From a virus, in IMG/VR virus record IMGVR_UViG_3300028024_000077, positions 39,481-103,480 of that record: 64,000 nucleotides of DNA; one strand, written 5' to 3'. Below are positions 7,291-13,910 of the stretch, piece after piece. The translations under genes were made by a program, and so were the position numbers. The notes under the pieces were generated by a model that ran no database searches, was not told where the DNA came from, and was given only the letters and a program-made list of their open reading frames with translations. Numbering within the stretch: the first letter of the stretch is position 1; the number at the start of each line of letters is the position of its first letter.

Positions 7291-7471
7291 CCATGGCGAT
7301 CCCTATCAGCCCCGGCCCGGCCAATCCTAGCCATGGGCTTTCCATGGGGAATGAATGGCTGGAAATCCAGACTATTACGAGCCGCCATGGCTCTATCCAT
7401 GGCGCTGCCTATACAGACTTCCATGGCAGATCCTTGGGCCAACCAAGGCGCCCAGCCATGGATTGCCATGG
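7291..7471. repeat. Dense cluster of CCATGG palindromes (8 copies)
   Basis: CCATGG occurs at 7291, 7331, 7342, 7385, 7397, 7431, 7456 and 7466 within 181 bases of non-coding DNA. A given 6-mer is expected about once per 4 kb. Smaller groups lie at 9232-9251 and 9731-9780. No gene is credible here. Function unknown. Confidence 0.65.
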
Positions 7472-7480
7472 TCTTGGCAA

Positions 7481-7496
7481 AAGTAAGCGCCAGCTT
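7481..7496 (+). promoter_or_regulatory. Operator-like site (N8, one mismatch)
   Basis: AAGT-aagcgcca-GCTT followed by ATT, upstream of the gene at 7583. Confidence 0.45.
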
Positions 7497-7582
7497 ATTA
7501 CCAACTTTCAATGCCACAGGGAGCTTGCGACTATCAAATCGTCAGAGGGGATCAACCCTCGACATCTAGAAGGAGCTAGACA

Positions 7583-8122
7583 ATGGATATTGCACAGTTT
7601 CAGGCGTTGATTGGCGAAACCCTCGATAAGCGCGTTGCCGCCTGTCGCGCCGAGGAAAACGAGTCCCAGGCCCGCAAGTGGGAGCGCGAGCGCGCGTTTC
7701 TGACACAGACGGCCTATGCCACCTATCTCATGGAGAGCAAGTTTGACCTCTCGCTCTTCGACACGATGGCGATCTACGTCGCCGAGAAAGTCCGCAAGAT
7801 CGTCGGCATGATGGCGGGCAAGAGCCGCGTGGACAACTATACGCCGGTGATCATTGGGAACGCCAAGGCGTGCGAGAAGAAAAAGATGGAATTCACGAGC
7901 GCGCTTCAAGAGGCATCGCTCTCGAAAGCCAAGGAGGTCGAGAACGCCCACAAGCTCCCCAAGCGCCTTTCCTGCACGGTCGGCACTGCCAACAGCCAGG
8001 CGTCGAGTTCCCGCCTTGCCATGAAGATCATGGGTATGGCTCACGAGGAAAAGGCAGAGGGTGGTGATCGCCACCTGGTCATGAATTGGGAGAGCCCGAT
8101 CCTCCAGAAGATCGCCGCCTAA
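7583..8122 (+). CDS. Phage protein of unknown function (179 aa), paralogue of 10733-11308
   Basis: The leader GGAGCTAGACA-ATG is shared with several other genes of this phage. Helical protein whose C-terminal third (NSQASSSRLAMKIMGMA, then HLVMNWESPI) lines up with the protein at 10733 (ASQASQVRRLLSDLNI, then IVLNMTHPV). Both have similar length, leader and upstream operator. No known fold was recognised. The presence of two divergent copies suggests related roles, perhaps in early takeover. Confidence 0.7.
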   Translation: MDIAQFQALIGETLDKRVAACRAEENESQARKWERERAFLTQTAYATYLMESKFDLSLFDTMAIYVAEKVRKIVGMMAGKSRVDNYTPVIIGNAKACEKKKMEFTSALQEASLSKAKEVENAHKLPKRLSCTVGTANSQASSSRLAMKIMGMAHEEKAEGGDRHLVMNWESPILQKIAA

Positions 8123-8188
8123 CGGGATAGGGGAGGGCCAAGCTCTCCCCAATTCCCACCACCAGGCGCCATGGCGTGCAGGAAAAAT

Positions 8189-8204
8189 AAGCTTCCACTT
8201 ACTT
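8189..8204 (+). promoter_or_regulatory. Operator-like site (AAGC variant)
   Basis: AAGC-ttccactt-ACTT. It has the same left-half change as the site at 22415 and can also be read with an N4 spacer. It precedes the gene at 8266. Confidence 0.5.
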
Positions 8205-8265
8205 TTTCTTTGCAACGCCAACTGGGATCTCGCATTCTGCTCTGACAATAAAAACGGAGCTAGAC

Positions 8266-8823
8266 ATGGCTAACACCCTGCATAAATTCACCCCCGAGCA
8301 ACGCGACGCCCTCCTCGCGGCTCTGCGTTACTACCAACTGGGCTGCCAGCACGATCCCGACCACCGGGGCGATGATATCGCGGATATCGCCACCAATGGC
8401 GGCGCCCATAGCGGCTTGGGCTATGATGAAATAGATGGTCTCTGTGAGGACATCAACTGCACTGGCGGGGCGCAGCTTTTGATCTCGTTGGAAGGCGGGC
8501 TCGTGTCGGCCGTCGTCTCCCGCGACCAAGCGCTCCTTGGGTTGGACGTGCTGGTGGTGGATTACGACGCAACCGCCGAGGAAACCCAGGACGTTTTCGT
8601 CCAGCAGAGCGATGGTGAAGCCCCGGATGTCTACGCGTATTGGACAGGGGTTGAACGCCAAACCATCACCATCCTTGAGGATCACGTCCAGTGCAGGTCT
8701 TGCGTCGCCGTGACGCCAAAGAGCGAAACCATCGAGGATGACGGCCACTATTACTGCCACGAATGCCATGAGGACGTGGTGAAGTTCGAAGCCTCGGAAG
8801 AGGTAAACGTCGCGGCGTCGTAA
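8266..8823 (+). CDS. Phage protein with C-terminal zinc ribbon (185 aa)
   Basis: Leader GGAGCTAGAC-ATG, as at 7583 and 10733. The N-terminal half is helical and acidic with several histidines. The C-terminal region carries CRSC and CHEC about 20 residues apart, a likely zinc ribbon. No family recognised. Under its own operator at 8189. Confidence 0.7.
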   Translation: MANTLHKFTPEQRDALLAALRYYQLGCQHDPDHRGDDIADIATNGGAHSGLGYDEIDGLCEDINCTGGAQLLISLEGGLVSAVVSRDQALLGLDVLVVDYDATAEETQDVFVQQSDGEAPDVYAYWTGVERQTITILEDHVQCRSCVAVTPKSETIEDDGHYYCHECHEDVVKFEASEEVNVAAS

Positions 8824-8910
8824 AGCCCAATGTGCAACGCCTAACATGATCAGCGATCATGATCATGTCGAAACGGAAAACGCGCTTCGGGCGCTAACGC
8901 AATACGAACA

Positions 8911-8938
8911 AAGGAGGTGACCAATGCCCGACAAGTAG
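8911..8938 (+). other. Perfect Shine-Dalgarno plus four-codon ORF (MPDK)
   Basis: AAGGAGGTGA (8911-8920), complementary to the 16S rRNA 3' end, is followed three bases later by ATG CCC GAC AAG TAG (8924-8938). Such a strong signal for a four-residue peptide suggests ribosome recruitment or stalling, or a leader peptide before the adjacent hairpin. Confidence 0.5.
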
Positions 8939-8940
8939 AC

Positions 8941-8974
8941 CCAGCGCCGGGTTACTAGCCTGGCCCGGCGCTGG
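8941..8974 (+). repeat. 11-bp perfect hairpin after the mini-ORF
   Basis: CCAGCGCCGGG (8941-8951) and CCCGGCGCTGG (8964-8974) with a 12-base loop. It starts three bases after the mini-ORF stop, so a terminating ribosome would cover its left arm. Confidence 0.7.
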
Positions 8975-9187
8975 TCCATAGTGGCCCAATCTCATGCCAC
9001 GGCCGAGGGCCTGATTTAAGGCGCACAATGCGCTTAGGGAAAGCATCGAATAATTATCGGACATATGAGCCGGTCTAAGAGCTATCCCAACTGATCCCGT
9101 AAGGGCGCCAGGAAGCAATGGCGTAAACTATGCGAGCGGCTGCCGGCTGAATGGCGCGCGACGGTTGGCGTTATGAAACCGGGACTT

Positions 9188-9216
9188 AAAGGCGGGGCAT
9201 TGATCCCGCCTTTCTC
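9188..9216 (+). terminator. Rho-independent terminator
   Basis: AAAGGCGGG (9188-9196) pairs with CCCGCCTTT (9205-9213), followed by CTCC. It ends the possible RNA from about 8900, since no ordinary gene precedes it. Confidence 0.75.
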
Positions 9217-9382
9217 CTGACATGATCAATTCCATGGAGTCCAGTCCATGGAGGCCAGGCCATAGTCCATGAAGTCCAGGCCAGGGGCACAAGCGAGCTG
9301 AGAAACACTCATTGCAATGATCATCTTGGAACGCACGCGGTAGACGTGATTTTAGCGCGCTCTGAGCCGTTTCCAAGATCGA

Positions 9383-9414
9383 GCCGTCTCTCTGACGCTT
9401 GAACGAGAGACGGC
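9383..9414. repeat. Inverted repeat GCCGTCTCT / AGAGACGGC
   Basis: Nine-bp perfect arms (9383-9391 and 9406-9414) with a 14-base spacer, at the left edge of cassette copy B. It is the counterpart of the dyad before copy A. Confidence 0.55.
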
Positions 9415-9519
9415 GCTCTAGCGCGCTTAAAAACGGCTTTCCACAAACGGATCGGAGAAGAGAGTAGGGGAGAGATCCCCTATTTGTATCCCCTACGATC
9501 GCTCGTCACTGTGATCTCA
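9408..9519 (+). repeat. Duplicated leader cassette, copy B
   Basis: AGACGGCGCTCTAG plus TTAAAAACGGC (9408-9437) and CGTCACTGTGATCTCA (9504-9519), with the same 96-base spacing as copy A. It lies upstream of the micro-protein gene at 9551. Confidence 0.6.
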
Positions 9520-9550
9520 CGAGAGAGACACACAACAAGGGGTCAACAAC

Positions 9551-9649
9551 ATGGGGAAGATCAAGAATGCAGTGAGTAACGGCATCTATGGCACGGCCGG
9601 CGCGGTGGCAGCTTTCATAACTCTTTTCTGCCTGTTCTCACCCACCTGA
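9551..9649 (+). CDS. Candidate 32-residue membrane micro-protein
   Basis: The peptide starts MGKIKNAVSNGIYG and ends AAFITLFCLFSPT: a basic amphipathic N-terminus and one membrane segment. It follows cassette copy B and is followed by a good terminator at 9683, so it is probably a dedicated small transcript. Function unknown; a small membrane toxin or exclusion peptide is possible. Confidence 0.5.
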   Translation: MGKIKNAVSNGIYGTAGAVAAFITLFCLFSPT

Positions 9650-9682
9650 ATTTCAGCAGCCAGATAAGCGCGGCCCAACTTG

Positions 9683-9717
9683 ACCCCGGATGGTGAAAGC
9701 CCTCCGGGGTTTTCTTT
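9683..9717 (+). terminator. Rho-independent terminator
   Basis: ACCCCGGA (9683-9690) pairs with TCCGGGGT (9703-9710), followed by TTTCTTT. It ends the micro-protein transcript. Confidence 0.8.
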
Positions 9718-9960
9718 GGTTGGGCGTGATCCATGGACGCGCCATGGAATGGGTTTGGATCTGCCATGGGTGCGCCATGGTGAATGGCTTGAAATGCAGA
9801 TTGGTTTGGGTAAGGCCCTGGCCCTGTATATGGCTCGATCCGCAGACTAGGAGGTTTTCGTTGGCTCCCGCCATGGGAGGGGTGTGGCATCCATGCCAGG
9901 GGTGTGGTTGGCCCGCCACATGGCGGAAAAGTCACAGGTGGAAAAGTTGCGTGGATCAAC

Positions 9961-10016
9961 GTTGGCACGCAAGAAAATTGGAATGCCAACGTGGGAATTC
10001 CAACTTTCTTTCGCGT
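9961..10016. repeat. Mutually exclusive hairpins
   Basis: GTTGGC (9961-9966) can pair with GCCAAC (9985-9990). Alternatively CGCAAGAAAATTGGAAT (9968-9984) pairs imperfectly with ATTCCAACTTTCTTTCG further right (to about 10014). The two folds compete. It may terminate the leftward operon 10511-10141 or act as a switch. Confidence 0.4.
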
Positions 10017-10123
10017 CAATTCCATGGCGGATGCGGATCATCCTCACCAGCCAAGCCGTGTCCGCCCCGCCACACACCGCCGAGCCATGCGAAAGCGCGA
10101 CGCCTTCCGACGCCGCGCTCAAT

Positions 10124-10139
10124 AAGTCACGCCTGACTT
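10124..10139. promoter_or_regulatory. Best-conserved operator-like palindrome
   Basis: The arms AATAAGTCA and TGACTTATT are perfectly complementary across four bases (10121-10142). It directly adjoins the stop codon of the leftward gene ending at 10141, as at many other sites of this family. Confidence 0.75.
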
Positions 10140-10140
10140 A

Positions 10141-10353
10141 TTAATTCGTCGCCAAGCGACGCAAGCGCGCTTTGTGTTCTGCGCGCCGTTCCTTGTCGCG
10201 CATCCGCTCCCGCTGCCGAGCACGCTTTGCGTTGCGTCGCTGGCGCGCGCTTGTCACGTTGTTCCGATCCTCAAGCGCGACGATGAAAAGCGCCGCGACG
10301 ACAAGAGCGAGACAAGCCCCAGCCAGCAAAGCCTGAATTTCCCCAGCGCTCAT
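10141..10353 (-). CDS. Small membrane protein with basic tail (70 aa)
   Basis: ATG overlaps the stop of the preceding leftward gene (TAATG). Residues 4-26 (GEIQALLAGACLALVVAALF and following) form one membrane helix; the remaining 40 residues are extremely Arg/Lys-rich. It could tether nucleic acid or a partner at the membrane. Function unknown. Its stop abuts the operator at 10124. Confidence 0.65.
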   Translation of the reverse strand: MSAGEIQALLAGACLALVVAALFIVALEDRNNVTSARQRRNAKRARQRERMRDKERRAEHKARLRRLATN

Positions 10354-10511
10354 TATTCGTCACTCCCGTTCTCAAACTTAACGGCTAGTTCCGTCAATTC
10401 CGTTTCGAAAGTATCGCCGTCAAGATCAGCGAAGTCCGCGTAAACCCGAGCCCGCTCCTTCAATTGACGAGCGCGCTTGCGCTGCAATGTCGTTTCTTTG
10501 TTTTCGCTCAT
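10353..10511 (-). CDS. Small charged phage protein (52 aa)
   Basis: Begins MSENKETTLQRKRARQLKER and ends VKFENGSDE. The start has the shared GGAGCTAGACAA-ATG leader on the minus strand. Basic N-terminal helix, acidic C-terminus. First gene of a two-gene leftward operon facing the rightward gene at 10733. Function unknown; a Cro-like or antirepressor role is only a positional guess. Confidence 0.65.
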   Translation of the reverse strand: MSENKETTLQRKRARQLKERARVYADFADLDGDTFETELTELAVKFENGSDE

Positions 10512-10534
10512 TTGTCTAGCTCCGCTTTTCATTT

Positions 10535-10555
10535 CTTACTGTTGAATTCAGTAAG
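10535..10555. promoter_or_regulatory. Dyad CTTACTG / CAGTAAG in divergent region
   Basis: Seven-bp perfect arms around TTGAATT, followed by AAGTGCTTATTT. It resembles degenerate operator half-sites and lies just upstream of the leftward gene starting at 10511. Confidence 0.4.
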
Positions 10556-10663
10556 TGCTTATTTATCTCATGACCGTTAAAACGCGTCAAATAAAAAAGC
10601 AGCAAAACAGAGAAAATAATTTTGCATCTTTTTTAAAAAAGCTGCGATTTAGCCCTTGCATCC

Positions 10664-10679
10664 AAGTAAGTGCTGACTT
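10664..10679 (+). promoter_or_regulatory. Operator-like site (N8)
   Basis: AAGT-aagtgctg-ACTT followed by ATG. Exact match, upstream of the gene at 10733 in the 221-base divergent region. Confidence 0.65.
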
Positions 10680-10732
10680 ATGTTTCTTGTGTCAGCAACG
10701 ATGCTGACTAACAAAAAAGCGGAGCTAGACAA

Positions 10733-11308
10733 ATGACCAACAATCGCGAAATTCTGAAGGCCGAAATCAGCACTGCCATTGATGCTCGCATTGCTGAAAA
10801 GAAAGCGCTTCATGAAGCCGGCGCCATCGCTGACCGCGTCTTTGACGCCAACCGCACCCACTTCACTGATCTTGCTGTGGTGCTCGCCAATGACGCTATG
10901 CTGGACACCTGCGAGCGCTTCACCCTCAACCCCGTGGTGATCGCCAAGACGCTCGCCATGAAGACCCAAGACAAAGCCATCAAGCTGATCCAGCACCTGA
11001 CCAGCGAGCGCCTTTTCTCTGATCCCTACGCGACGCCGATCATTCGCAACGCCATCCCCTTCAGCAAGCGCAACGTTGCTATGTCCAACACTGATCAGTG
11101 CGCGACGCTGTGTGAAGCTGTGGAGACCGAGAACCGCGCCAAGATGAAAGAGAAGCGCGCCTATAGCAATGCGACCGCTGCGAGCCAAGCGTCGCAGGTG
11201 CGTCGCCTGCTTTCTGATCTGAACATTGGGACGGAAACAAAGGACGGCATTGTCCTTAACATGACCCACCCTGTCGTCGTCCACTTTGTCGAAAAGAATA
11301 AGAAGTAA
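10733..11308 (+). CDS. Phage protein of unknown function (191 aa), paralogue of 7583-8122
   Basis: Leader GGAGCTAGACAA-ATG. Helical throughout; the C-terminal third aligns with the protein at 7583. No enzyme motif. Its stop (AAGTAA) lies within the N4 operator at 11303, followed by a perfect hairpin. Divergent to the leftward pair 10511-10141, so this may be a regulatory switch region. Confidence 0.7.
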   Translation: MTNNREILKAEISTAIDARIAEKKALHEAGAIADRVFDANRTHFTDLAVVLANDAMLDTCERFTLNPVVIAKTLAMKTQDKAIKLIQHLTSERLFSDPYATPIIRNAIPFSKRNVAMSNTDQCATLCEAVETENRAKMKEKRAYSNATAASQASQVRRLLSDLNIGTETKDGIVLNMTHPVVVHFVEKNKK

Positions 11309-11314
11309 GGACTT
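11303..11314 (+). promoter_or_regulatory. Operator-like site (N4) containing a stop codon
   Basis: AAGT-aagg-ACTT, then ACCTAT. The TAA stop of the gene at 10733 is inside it. Confidence 0.5.
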
Positions 11315-11320
11315 ACCTAT

Positions 11321-11351
11321 GTGCGATGCAGCAACCAACGCTGCATCGCAC
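11321..11351 (+). terminator. 12-bp perfect hairpin, probable terminator
   Basis: GTGCGATGCAGC (11321-11332) pairs perfectly with GCTGCATCGCAC (11340-11351), with a 7-base loop. No long T-run follows. It lies directly after an operator, as at 35117 and 39684. Confidence 0.6.
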
Positions 11352-11399
11352 CAATCTTAAGAGAAGTTAAAGTCCTAGAGAAAATTCCTCGACCCGAGG

Positions 11400-11482
11400 G
11401 GGATGCCGCCTGTGTCGCCACCCCGGAACGGAAACTCCCTTATATTAGCGGCATCCCTGCCATCTTCCCCTTATATCAGCGG
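11400..11482. repeat. Inverted repeat and CCCTTATAT direct repeats
   Basis: GGGATGCCGC (11400-11409) pairs with GCGGCATCCC (11448-11457). CCCTTATATTAGCGG (11437-11451) recurs with one change at 11468-11482. Possibly binding sites; function unknown. Confidence 0.45.
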
Positions 11483-11590
11483 GCAAAACATCAAATGCAG
11501 GCGGGCGATCGGTATAACCGCTATGGTAGCAAGGCTCTTTCTTATATCGCCATCGCCGGCTAGGATTGTTGGATTAGGGGGAGAGTTCTC

Positions 11591-11980
11591 ATGGGGAAAA
11601 GTCGATTTGTTTTAACGCTCTACGGGATTGTGGCGGCGATAGCTGGCCTCACCTTCATCGCGATCGGGATATCGATGCTCGCGGGCATAGGTGTTCTCGG
11701 TCACGACATGCTTGTATGGGCGCAAACAGGCACTTGGCGTTCGATGACGATCGCCGATGGGTTTGCGGAAATCGGCCCGGTCATTCCCAACTTGCACACC
11801 GGCTGGATCGGTATAGATCAGCTGATCAATGATCAGATCGCGTTGGGCCGTCTCTGGGTCTTTTTCTTTTTCTGGCTACCCATCGGCATAAGTGCAGCCT
11901 CTCTGATGCTCGGCGCTCTCGTCAAAGATTTCGCCAAGGATATAGAGCGGAAACAACAGCGTATAGTGCGAGGTGGTTGA
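11591..11980 (+). CDS. Membrane protein, two predicted helices (129 aa)
   Basis: GGGGGAGAG ribosome site. Helices at about 9-36 (LYGIVAAIAGLTFIAIGISM and on) and 88-112 (LWVFFFFWLPIGISAASLML and on), with a polar loop between. The cytoplasmic tail is basic. No family recognised. First of a three-gene set encoding membrane proteins. Confidence 0.65.
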   Translation: MGKSRFVLTLYGIVAAIAGLTFIAIGISMLAGIGVLGHDMLVWAQTGTWRSMTIADGFAEIGPVIPNLHTGWIGIDQLINDQIALGRLWVFFFFWLPIGISAASLMLGALVKDFAKDIERKQQRIVRGG

Positions 11981-11984
11981 GCAA

Positions 11985-12182
11985 ATGGAAGTCGGCGATC
12001 AGGTCAAATACAATCCGGGCTTACAGCGTTCCGCGTTACCCGAGCGACGCAACAAGCAAGGCACTGTCATTCGCGTATGGAAATATCCCACGAATATCGT
12101 TCGCCTGAACGTGCGCTTTGGCGAGAACGATGTTGATGAGGGCGTCTCCGCGACCGAGTTCATGTCGTGGGGCGACCAATGA
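11985..12182 (+). CDS. Small beta-barrel (SH3/KOW-like) protein (65 aa)
   Basis: ATG 11985 has GAGGTGG about ten bases upstream; a GTG at 11973 is an alternative. GDQVKYNPGL and NKQGTVIRVWKYPTNIVRL resemble a small SH3-like barrel of the kind that binds RNA or protein. Overlaps the next gene. The family is a guess from pattern. Confidence 0.55.
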   Translation: MEVGDQVKYNPGLQRSALPERRNKQGTVIRVWKYPTNIVRLNVRFGENDVDEGVSATEFMSWGDQ

Positions 12183-12637
12183 TGACCGTCAAAGAGACAA
12201 AGTCGGTCGAGACGCTCCTCACTTGGCTTCAGTCAGTGACAGTTGGGCTCGTACCTCTTCTGGTCGCTCTGACCGATTTGCAGCCGCTGACCAAGATAAT
12301 CCTTGCCACCGTATGGCTCAGCTTTCATTGGACGGTGCAATTGATCGCCTGTGCCATTCAGCAAGTATATGTGACCACCTATCAGGCACAGCACTACGAG
12401 CGGATCACGAGCCTAGCACTCCTCTTGAAGTTCGAGAATGAAAAGGAGGTGGGAGAGCAAATGGCGAAGAACGCTAAAACGCAGAAGTTCCAGGACATAG
12501 CCGATCTGACCGACCCGACGCCGTTCTATTTCGCGGTCTACCAGTGCGCCATCTACTTGGTGTTTGCGGTGTTGTTCTTCCTGATCATGGCCTATAGCCA
12601 CGAGATCCTCTTATACCTGCGCGGAACGGAGGGGTGA
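12179..12637 (+). CDS. Membrane protein, about three helices (152 aa)
   Basis: ATGATGA overlap sets the start at 12179 or 12182. Hydrophobic segments near residues 18-35, 39-62 and 122-144, with a charged cytoplasmic loop (FENEKEVGEQMAKNAKTQKF). No family recognised; possibly superinfection exclusion. Confidence 0.6.
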   Translation: MMTVKETKSVETLLTWLQSVTVGLVPLLVALTDLQPLTKIILATVWLSFHWTVQLIACAIQQVYVTTYQAQHYERITSLALLLKFENEKEVGEQMAKNAKTQKFQDIADLTDPTPFYFAVYQCAIYLVFAVLFFLIMAYSHEILLYLRGTEG

Positions 12638-12661
12638 TCATCGCGATCGCCGGCGTCGCTT

Positions 12662-12991
12662 ATGAGTAGCTGGATGAATCTTGACCAGCTCGTAGGCTGT
12701 CCAGGTAAGGTAACGATCGAAGGTGGGATGCCAACGCCCTCCCTCAGCTTCAAAGACGCGATATACCGATCCGCCGGTGGGCAGCTTCATCTTGAGGTTT
12801 ATGCCCCACTTGGCGCGAGCCTCGGCGGGCGTGAGCTTAGTTTTCGTCTCGCCTTAACAGGCGTAGTCATCGGACCCTGCAGATATCCTCAATTGTCAGC
12901 AGTTGCGCTCGCCGATTTACTGGGACAGATTCGCTATTCAGAAGCTGAAGTCGAAGTTCTGCGATCAAAGGTGCCCTATCGAACAGTATAA
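12662..12991 (+). CDS. Hypothetical protein (109 aa)
   Basis: Open frame with reasonable composition but no clear ribosome site at ATG 12662. Mixed alpha/beta. No family recognised. May be a real last gene of the 11591 set. Confidence 0.45.
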   Translation: MSSWMNLDQLVGCPGKVTIEGGMPTPSLSFKDAIYRSAGGQLHLEVYAPLGASLGGRELSFRLALTGVVIGPCRYPQLSAVALADLLGQIRYSEAEVEVLRSKVPYRTV

Positions 12992-13195
12992 GGTTGCAGC
13001 GGAGATTGCCCGAACCGACCAGACAGGAATATGTAGCGCGCAATTGAGCTTTTTTTCTCGTTCTACTCCGAGTCAATGACGACATTCCCCTGATGTTTCG
13101 TCAAAATAGCAAACACTTTGCACATCAGCGCAATAACTTCGTGAGTTAGGGGGGGATGTCGCGAGGCCCAGATGGTCATTCCTTCGGTAGAGCAA

Positions 13196-13215
13196 GTCAA
13201 AGCCCTGGCTTTGAC
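13196..13215. repeat. Near-perfect 20-bp palindrome
   Basis: GTCAAAGCC (13196-13204) and GGCTTTGAC (13207-13215) meet almost at the centre. It differs from the AAGT/ACTT operators and lies upstream of the gene at 13284. Possible second type of regulatory site. Confidence 0.45.
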
Positions 13216-13283
13216 ACGTGCCCATATCACCGAGAGTCGGCCGTACGAATGATTTTGTTCACACCGCCAGTGGAGTGTTCAAG

Positions 13284-13505
13284 ATGCCAGAAAAATCCAA
13301 AGACAACCGGCCGATCGAGGGTGTGACGGCATATGGGGATGTCAAGCTGTTGAAAGCAGGCGATCCCGATTTCGCTGCGTGCCTTTGCCCCTATTCAGAC
13401 GGAACATGCGGCAGTCTCAATGACCGAGGGTGCGATTCATTTCACCAAGAGGTGCAATGCGGCAGCAATGGTTGGTTCAGAACGGGGGGGGTCTGCCCCC
13501 ACTGA
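13284..13505 (+). CDS. Small cysteine-rich phage protein (73 aa)
   Basis: ATG 13284 follows GGAG by nine bases. Seven cysteines, including CLCPYSDGTC and a C-terminal GGVCPH, suggest a metal-binding or disulfide-rich fold. It converges with the leftward gene ending at 13477, overlapping by 29 bases. Function unknown. Confidence 0.5.
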   Translation: MPEKSKDNRPIEGVTAYGDVKLLKAGDPDFAACLCPYSDGTCGSLNDRGCDSFHQEVQCGSNGWFRTGGVCPH

Positions 13506-13710
13506 CGGCGGCTGGCGCCCCCGTATTCTTGCGGGCGATTTCCTGCGCCCTTTGGGCGGCTGCTTGTTCAATCGCTTCGACCCGCTGCCGGGCGCTTTCA
13601 GACGGCACACCGATCATCGCCGCTCCAGCACAGGTGAGGTCGCCGAGCAGCACAGCATGCTCGCCGAGAGCGCCCTTGCGTGGATCGGGAGTGACAGTAG
13701 CGAAACTCAT
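13477..13710 (-). CDS. Small phage protein, unknown function (77 aa)
   Basis: Minus-strand start at 13710 (MSFATVTPDPRKGALGEHAV) with GGAGAAGCT before it and an ATGA overlap with the upstream gene. A helix with Ala/Glu/Arg pattern, then a Gly/Pro tail. Last gene of a four-gene leftward operon. Confidence 0.6.
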   Translation of the reverse strand: MSFATVTPDPRKGALGEHAVLLGDLTCAGAAMIGVPSESARQRVEAIEQAAAQRAQEIARKNTGAPAAVSGGRPPPF

Positions 13711-13910
13711 AGCTTCTCCCATGGTTTGATCTTGGCTTCGTCCTTGACGATGCGCTTGGCCTCGTCCTTGGACTTGTGCTCGACGTGGATCAGGTAGCGC
13801 AGGCGATCTGCCGTCCACCTGATCTCGGATTCGGAAAGACCGCTCAACCACGCCATGAGCTTGACGCCGTTGAAGGTCTTTCCGTCCGGGTTGCGGAAGA
13901 GGTCAGTCAT
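13707..13910 (-). CDS. Small phage protein, unknown function (67 aa)
   Basis: Charged helical protein (DRLRYLIHVEHKSKDEAKRI) with an N-terminal GKTFNGVKLMAWL segment. Coupled by overlap to both neighbours. No family recognised. Confidence 0.65.
   Translation of the reverse strand: MTDLFRNPDGKTFNGVKLMAWLSGLSESEIRWTADRLRYLIHVEHKSKDEAKRIVKDEAKIKPWEKL

Larger units (their letters stand above)
8824..9550. other. 727-base region without a normal gene: mini-ORF, strong hairpin, terminator, cassette copy B
   Basis: Contains an ideal ribosome site with a four-codon ORF (8911-8938), an 11-bp perfect hairpin (8941-8974), about 210 bases of possibly structured sequence, a clear terminator (9188-9216), two CCATGG sites (9232, 9246) and the duplicated leader cassette (9408-9519). 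A transcript ending at 9216 would be a candidate non-coding RNA. Confidence 0.45.
9650..10140. other. 491-base non-coding stretch with terminator, CCATGG sites and alternative hairpins
   Basis: Open frames here have implausible composition. The stretch contains a terminator (9683), six CCATGG sites (9731, 9742, 9764, 9775, 9871, 10022), a large imperfect hairpin (9964-10016) and an operator (10124), which also follows the leftward gene ending at 10141. Confidence 0.45.

Noticed and set aside
9690-10136. 148-codon plus-strand open frame across the CCATGG sites
   Set aside because: Composition is dominated by the repeat (Trp/His/Met-rich), it starts within the terminator loop and lacks a ribosome site.
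11321-11563. 80-codon open frame after the hairpin at 11321
   Set aside because: Its GTG start is inside a perfect hairpin and composition is poor; the sequence is better explained by repeats.
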